Origin: JAKBCQ01 sp021807585
GTDB lineage: Bacteria > Planctomycetota > Planctomycetia > Isosphaerales > Isosphaeraceae
Direction: 5' to 3'
NCBI GenBank assembly: GCA_027325115.1
Contig: DAHWFG010000208.1
Span: 1-8,047 of the forward strand
DNA length: 8,047 bases
How positions within the stretch are numbered: the stretch's first letter is position 1; the number at the start of each line of letters is the position of its first letter. The notes beneath the pieces are model-generated. The model saw only the letters and a program-made list of their open reading frames with translations, had not been told where the DNA came from and did not search any database. The position numbers and the translations under genes are program-made. Positions 5,818 through 8,047 of the stretch are shown in pieces.

Positions 5818-6797
5818 CAATAATCAAGCTCTTCAAACCGCCGCGCCGCGGGAACGAAAACGAGGATCGCGAACAAAAGCGACGTCGCCGCCGACATCAA
5901 CGGATGATATCCGCCTAAATCAATCATGTTCTCATATGACGAAGGAATCGCGAATTGCCGCGTCGCTCCGATCGATTGTTCGAGCCAAACCGCAAGATCC
6001 GCGGGCTTGGGAAGGAGCCAATAAATCGCCTCGACCATGCCGACGAATCCCGTCGAGATCGACGCTTCTTTGGGAGCGACCGCGTAGACCTCATGCATCG
6101 CGAATCGACCATAATTAATTAACGTGCATATTATCCAAAAAGCGATCGATCCGAAGATTGCGACCGAGGCGTTCCGCGTCCAAACCGCGAGGAGCGCCGA
6201 GACCGCGAATACCGCGGCGAATCCGACGACGAAAAGGGGCGCCGCCCAAAGATACGCCGCGTTCCATACGCCCGTCCGAAGCCCGAGCGCCAGCCAAGTT
6301 CCCCCCACGAAGACGATCGCCTCGAAACCGACGAATGCGAGTATACCAATGCTTTTGCCTATAAGGAGGGACGTGCGTGAAGCGGGTTTGGACAAAAGAA
6401 TCGAGACGGCGCTCGGACGAAGGAACTCGGGAAGAAATCCCCCCGTCCAGACGATCGCCAATATAATCCCGATTGATCCCGCGCCCCATTTCGCCAGCGC
6501 CGATTCGAGAAACGACACCTCCTCCTCGGCGTCGCGAAAGAGGGGTAATGTGATCGCGCCGAATCCCAAAGAGACGTGTCCCGGATTGGGATTCGGACCC
6601 GCCAGAGGCTTGCCGTCGCCGCCGAACAACTCGGTTTCTCCCTTGGGCGTCGTCGCTCCCTCGCCGTCGATCCGAGCGCTTGCACAAAGAGCGATGCATA
6701 CAAATATCGCCGCCGAAATCACGACGAACAAACGCGACGCGATCGATTGGCGAACCGTGTCATAAATCATATGTATTATTATTATGATCGATATCAT
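5817..6797 (-). CDS. ABC-2 type transporter permease
   Basis: A 326-residue integral membrane protein that should form the channel of an ABC exporter with the ATPase encoded just upstream. Predicted helices are at about 21-41, 106-122, 144-172, 184-205, 211-228 and 302-317, six in all. Between the first two is a 60-residue outer loop rich in Gly and Pro (GPNPNPGHVSLGFG). Between helices 2 and 3 the segment LPEFLRPSAVSILLSKPASR matches the coupling region LLLSKPISR typical of the ABC2_membrane_2 group (PF12679). The start at 6797 lies 2 nt after the ATPase stop, so translation is probably coupled; upstream in-frame sequence overlaps the ATPase. The ribosome site is weak (GGGATAAG). Codons 5-8 are four consecutive ATA (Ile), giving a run of isoleucines at the N-terminus; a second ATG at codon 10 is an alternative start. 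The substrate cannot be read from sequence. Confidence 0.85.
   Translation of the reverse strand: MISIIIIIHMIYDTVRQSIASRLFVVISAAIFVCIALCASARIDGEGATTPKGETELFGGDGKPLAGPNPNPGHVSLGFGAITLPLFRDAEEEVSFLESALAKWGAGSIGIILAIVWTGGFLPEFLRPSAVSILLSKPASRTSLLIGKSIGILAFVGFEAIVFVGGTWLALGLRTGVWNAAYLWAAPLFVVGFAAVFAVSALLAVWTRNASVAIFGSIAFWIICTLINYGRFAMHEVYAVAPKEASISTGFVGMVEAIYWLLPKPADLAVWLEQSIGATRQFAIPSSYENMIDLGGYHPLMSAATSLLFAILVFVPAARRFEELDY
6774..6785. repeat. Short trinucleotide repeat (TAT)4 at the permease N-terminus
   Basis: TATTATTATTAT on the plus strand encodes four successive ATA isoleucine codons just after the permease start. ATA is an uncommon codon in GC-rich genomes. Slippage by whole units would keep the reading frame. 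Confidence 0.7.
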
Positions 6798-6799
6798 TC

Positions 6800-7678
6800 T
6801 TATCCCAATTTTTCCATGGTGTAGAGATCGAGCAACCGATTTTCGAGGGCTTCGCCGCGACCGACGAAGTCGGCGATTGGTCCGAGCGCCGCGAGTTTTC
6901 CTTCGATCAAAACCGCGATCCGATCGCACAGCGCCTCGACGTCGCCGAGCTGATGCGAAATCAGCAGCACTGTTTTTCCACGCGCACGAAAATCGACGAT
7001 GATTTCCCGCAACAACTTCCGACCCGGGAGATCAAGCCCCTCGCCGGGCTCGTCGAGGACGAGGAGATCGGGTTCGTTGATCAGAGCTTGTGCGAGGTTA
7101 AGTCTGGCGATCATACCTTTACTAAATCGCGTGATCGGATCGAATGCGCGATCGGCGAGACCGACGCGTTCGAGCAAAAGGGGAATTCTCACGGCGACCG
7201 CGATCGTCGAAGCCCCCGAGAGGGCGCCATAATACGCGAGCGTCGATTCCGCGGTGAGGTATCGAGGAAACGCCGGATTTTCATGAACATATCCGACGCG
7301 TGAAAGTGTTGATCTCTCGGCAATCGACGCTCCCAGGCGATCGACCTCGCCCGAGGTCGGCTTGCAAAGCGTGAGGAGGATTTTGGCGAGCGTCGTCTTG
7401 CCTGCTCGATTCGGCCCGAGCAAGCCGAAAACCTCTCCCTTATTAATATCAAAGGACACACGATCAAGCGCGCGATCCGAGATCGTTCGCGTTCGTCCGA
7501 CTCGCGCGAGCAAAGATCGGCGTTCGCGACCGAAAGCGTTCGTTAACGATCGATTTGCGACGATTCGGCGGCGTTTCGTCGGAAATTCCTTGACGACCTC
7601 GCGAAACGAGGCCGCCTTGGGGACGAACGCCGCGGGGATCTCGGCCCGCCGCGGCCGCGAGATTTCAAGGATTGGCAT
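6800..7678 (-). CDS. ABC transporter ATP-binding protein, CcmA/NatA-like
   Basis: A 292-residue cytoplasmic ATPase that powers the exporter formed with the downstream permease. Elements in order: Walker A GPNRAGKTT (88-96); the Q-loop position as VHENP (131-135), matching the YLPENP form of this subfamily with Gln absent; signature FSKGM (185-189), the YSKGM-type variant; Walker B LLVLDEP (205-211) with Glu210; D-loop GLD (214-216); and H-loop SH (241-242). The Walker A has Arg91 where the family almost always has Gly (GPNGAGK); the codon CGA is one base from GGA. Before the core, residues 25-33 give the usual first strand and KxFP-like motif (VVKEFP), followed by an Arg-rich insertion of about 35 residues before ALDRVSF. 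The ATG overlaps the preceding gene by 14 nt and is the only plausible ATG before the core; no clear Shine-Dalgarno sequence is seen. Membership is certain; the substrate is unknown. Confidence 0.9.
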   Translation of the reverse strand: MPILEISRPRRAEIPAAFVPKAASFREVVKEFPTKRRRIVANRSLTNAFGRERRSLLARVGRTRTISDRALDRVSFDINKGEVFGLLGPNRAGKTTLAKILLTLCKPTSGEVDRLGASIAERSTLSRVGYVHENPAFPRYLTAESTLAYYGALSGASTIAVAVRIPLLLERVGLADRAFDPITRFSKGMIARLNLAQALINEPDLLVLDEPGEGLDLPGRKLLREIIVDFRARGKTVLLISHQLGDVEALCDRIAVLIEGKLAALGPIADFVGRGEALENRLLDLYTMEKLG

Positions 7679-8047
7679 AAGCGTTGGGGTTCATCAATGT
7701 GACCGTGATTCCATCGTCCATAAACGTACTAAACGCCTGTTGAAGTTTGGCTTGACGTTGCGCCAGCGTGCCGATACACCATTTGTAACCGTTGGTGGGA
7801 TCGGTCGACGAACTCGGAAAGATCGTTCCACCGATCTGTGCGATTGTTTGCACAATTTGGACCGAGTACTGTTGGATCGACGTGTTCGCGGTCGGTTCGA
7901 AGACGACTCCAAACGCGACGGTCTCGATCGTCACGGGTTTACTCGGGGTCGAGTAACCGGGATGTCCCAGATCGGTGTAGCCCGAGGGGGTCGGCGGATT
8001 CCCGGGCGTGCCGTCGGCGTTGTTGCAAATCGGAATCACCGCGTTCG
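7665..8047 (-). CDS. C-terminal part of a probable vWA/TadG-type exported protein (partial)
   Basis: The frame runs from the right edge to a TGA at 7665-7667, giving the last 126 residues; the start is outside the window. A GTG at 8037-8039 is in frame but is probably internal. Visible features are a Pro/Gly-rich stretch with a Cys (ICNNADGTPGNPP), a hydrophobic strand VAFGVVFEP, a helix QYSVQIVQTIAQIGG, then FPSSSTDPTNGYKWCIG and AQRQAKLQQAFSTFMDDGITVTL. The strand, helix, 'list of arguments', then LQQAF-type helix order resembles the end of vWA domains in planctomycete TadG-related proteins, where the last helix reads as an interval over which values are summed. That assignment is from family memory and is moderate only. 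The stop overlaps the ATPase ATG by 14 nt, so the ABC genes are probably translated from the same mRNA. Confidence 0.55.
   Translation of the reverse strand, partial: NAVIPICNNADGTPGNPPTPSGYTDLGHPGYSTPSKPVTIETVAFGVVFEPTANTSIQQYSVQIVQTIAQIGGTIFPSSSTDPTNGYKWCIGTLAQRQAKLQQAFSTFMDDGITVTLMNPNAYANP

Noticed and set aside
6115..6765. Several long frames on both strands over the permease
   Set aside because: The permease frame alone gives a coherent six-helix ABC-2 protein with the LLSKPxSR motif; the others are shadows.

Overview
The window reads as a piece of a bacterial chromosome of moderately high GC, most likely from a planctomycete. This is an inference from gene content: a membrane-anchored CRTAC1-type FG-GAP protein, TadE/TadG-like pilus-associated proteins with a probable vWA relative, a GT-C glycosyltransferase, and a CcmA/NatA-like ABC exporter with an ABC-2 permease. 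The sequence is strikingly rich in GATC and CGATCG. I see no rRNA, tRNA, CRISPR array or insertion sequence.

Layout, left to right. (1) 1-807, minus strand: the N-terminal 269 residues of a CRTAC1/FG-GAP protein with a signal anchor; its C-terminus lies off the left edge. (2) 808-1363: a divergent intergenic region without a convincing gene, ending in an AT-rich patch with a perfect TATAAT. (3) 1364-3046, plus strand: a multi-pass GT39/PMT-like glycosyltransferase. (4) 3047-3136: a short convergent gap with a 13-bp imperfect hairpin, a probable shared terminator. (5) 3137-5424, minus strand: a compact run tadE-like (5008-5424), tadG-like (3803-4945) and a secreted protein of unknown function (3137-3787), each with a good Shine-Dalgarno sequence. 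(6) 5425-5816: a leader/intergenic stretch that holds a possible 55-codon gene whose ATG overlaps the permease stop. (7) 5817-7678, minus strand: an ABC permease and its ATPase, separated by 2 nt. (8) 7665-8047, minus strand: the C-terminal 126 residues of a probable vWA/TadG-type protein, overlapping the ATPase start by 14 nt.

Taken together, everything from 8047 down to 3137 runs on the minus strand and may be one or two transcription units. It places a two-gene ABC exporter between two Tad-type secreted or envelope modules. The TadE-like protein has a textbook prepilin processing motif. The TadG-like protein has the expected N-terminal anchor and a large polar exported domain. No Tad ATPase, platform or secretin gene is visible, so they must lie elsewhere if these proteins belong to a pilus. 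The oddest points are an Arg in the Walker A loop of the ATPase, two perfect 10-12 bp hairpins inside coding sequence, an uncertain start for the glycosyltransferase, and the extreme GATC density. I found no clear evidence of a wholly new system; the ABC/Tad-like linkage and the small coupled ORF are the best leads.
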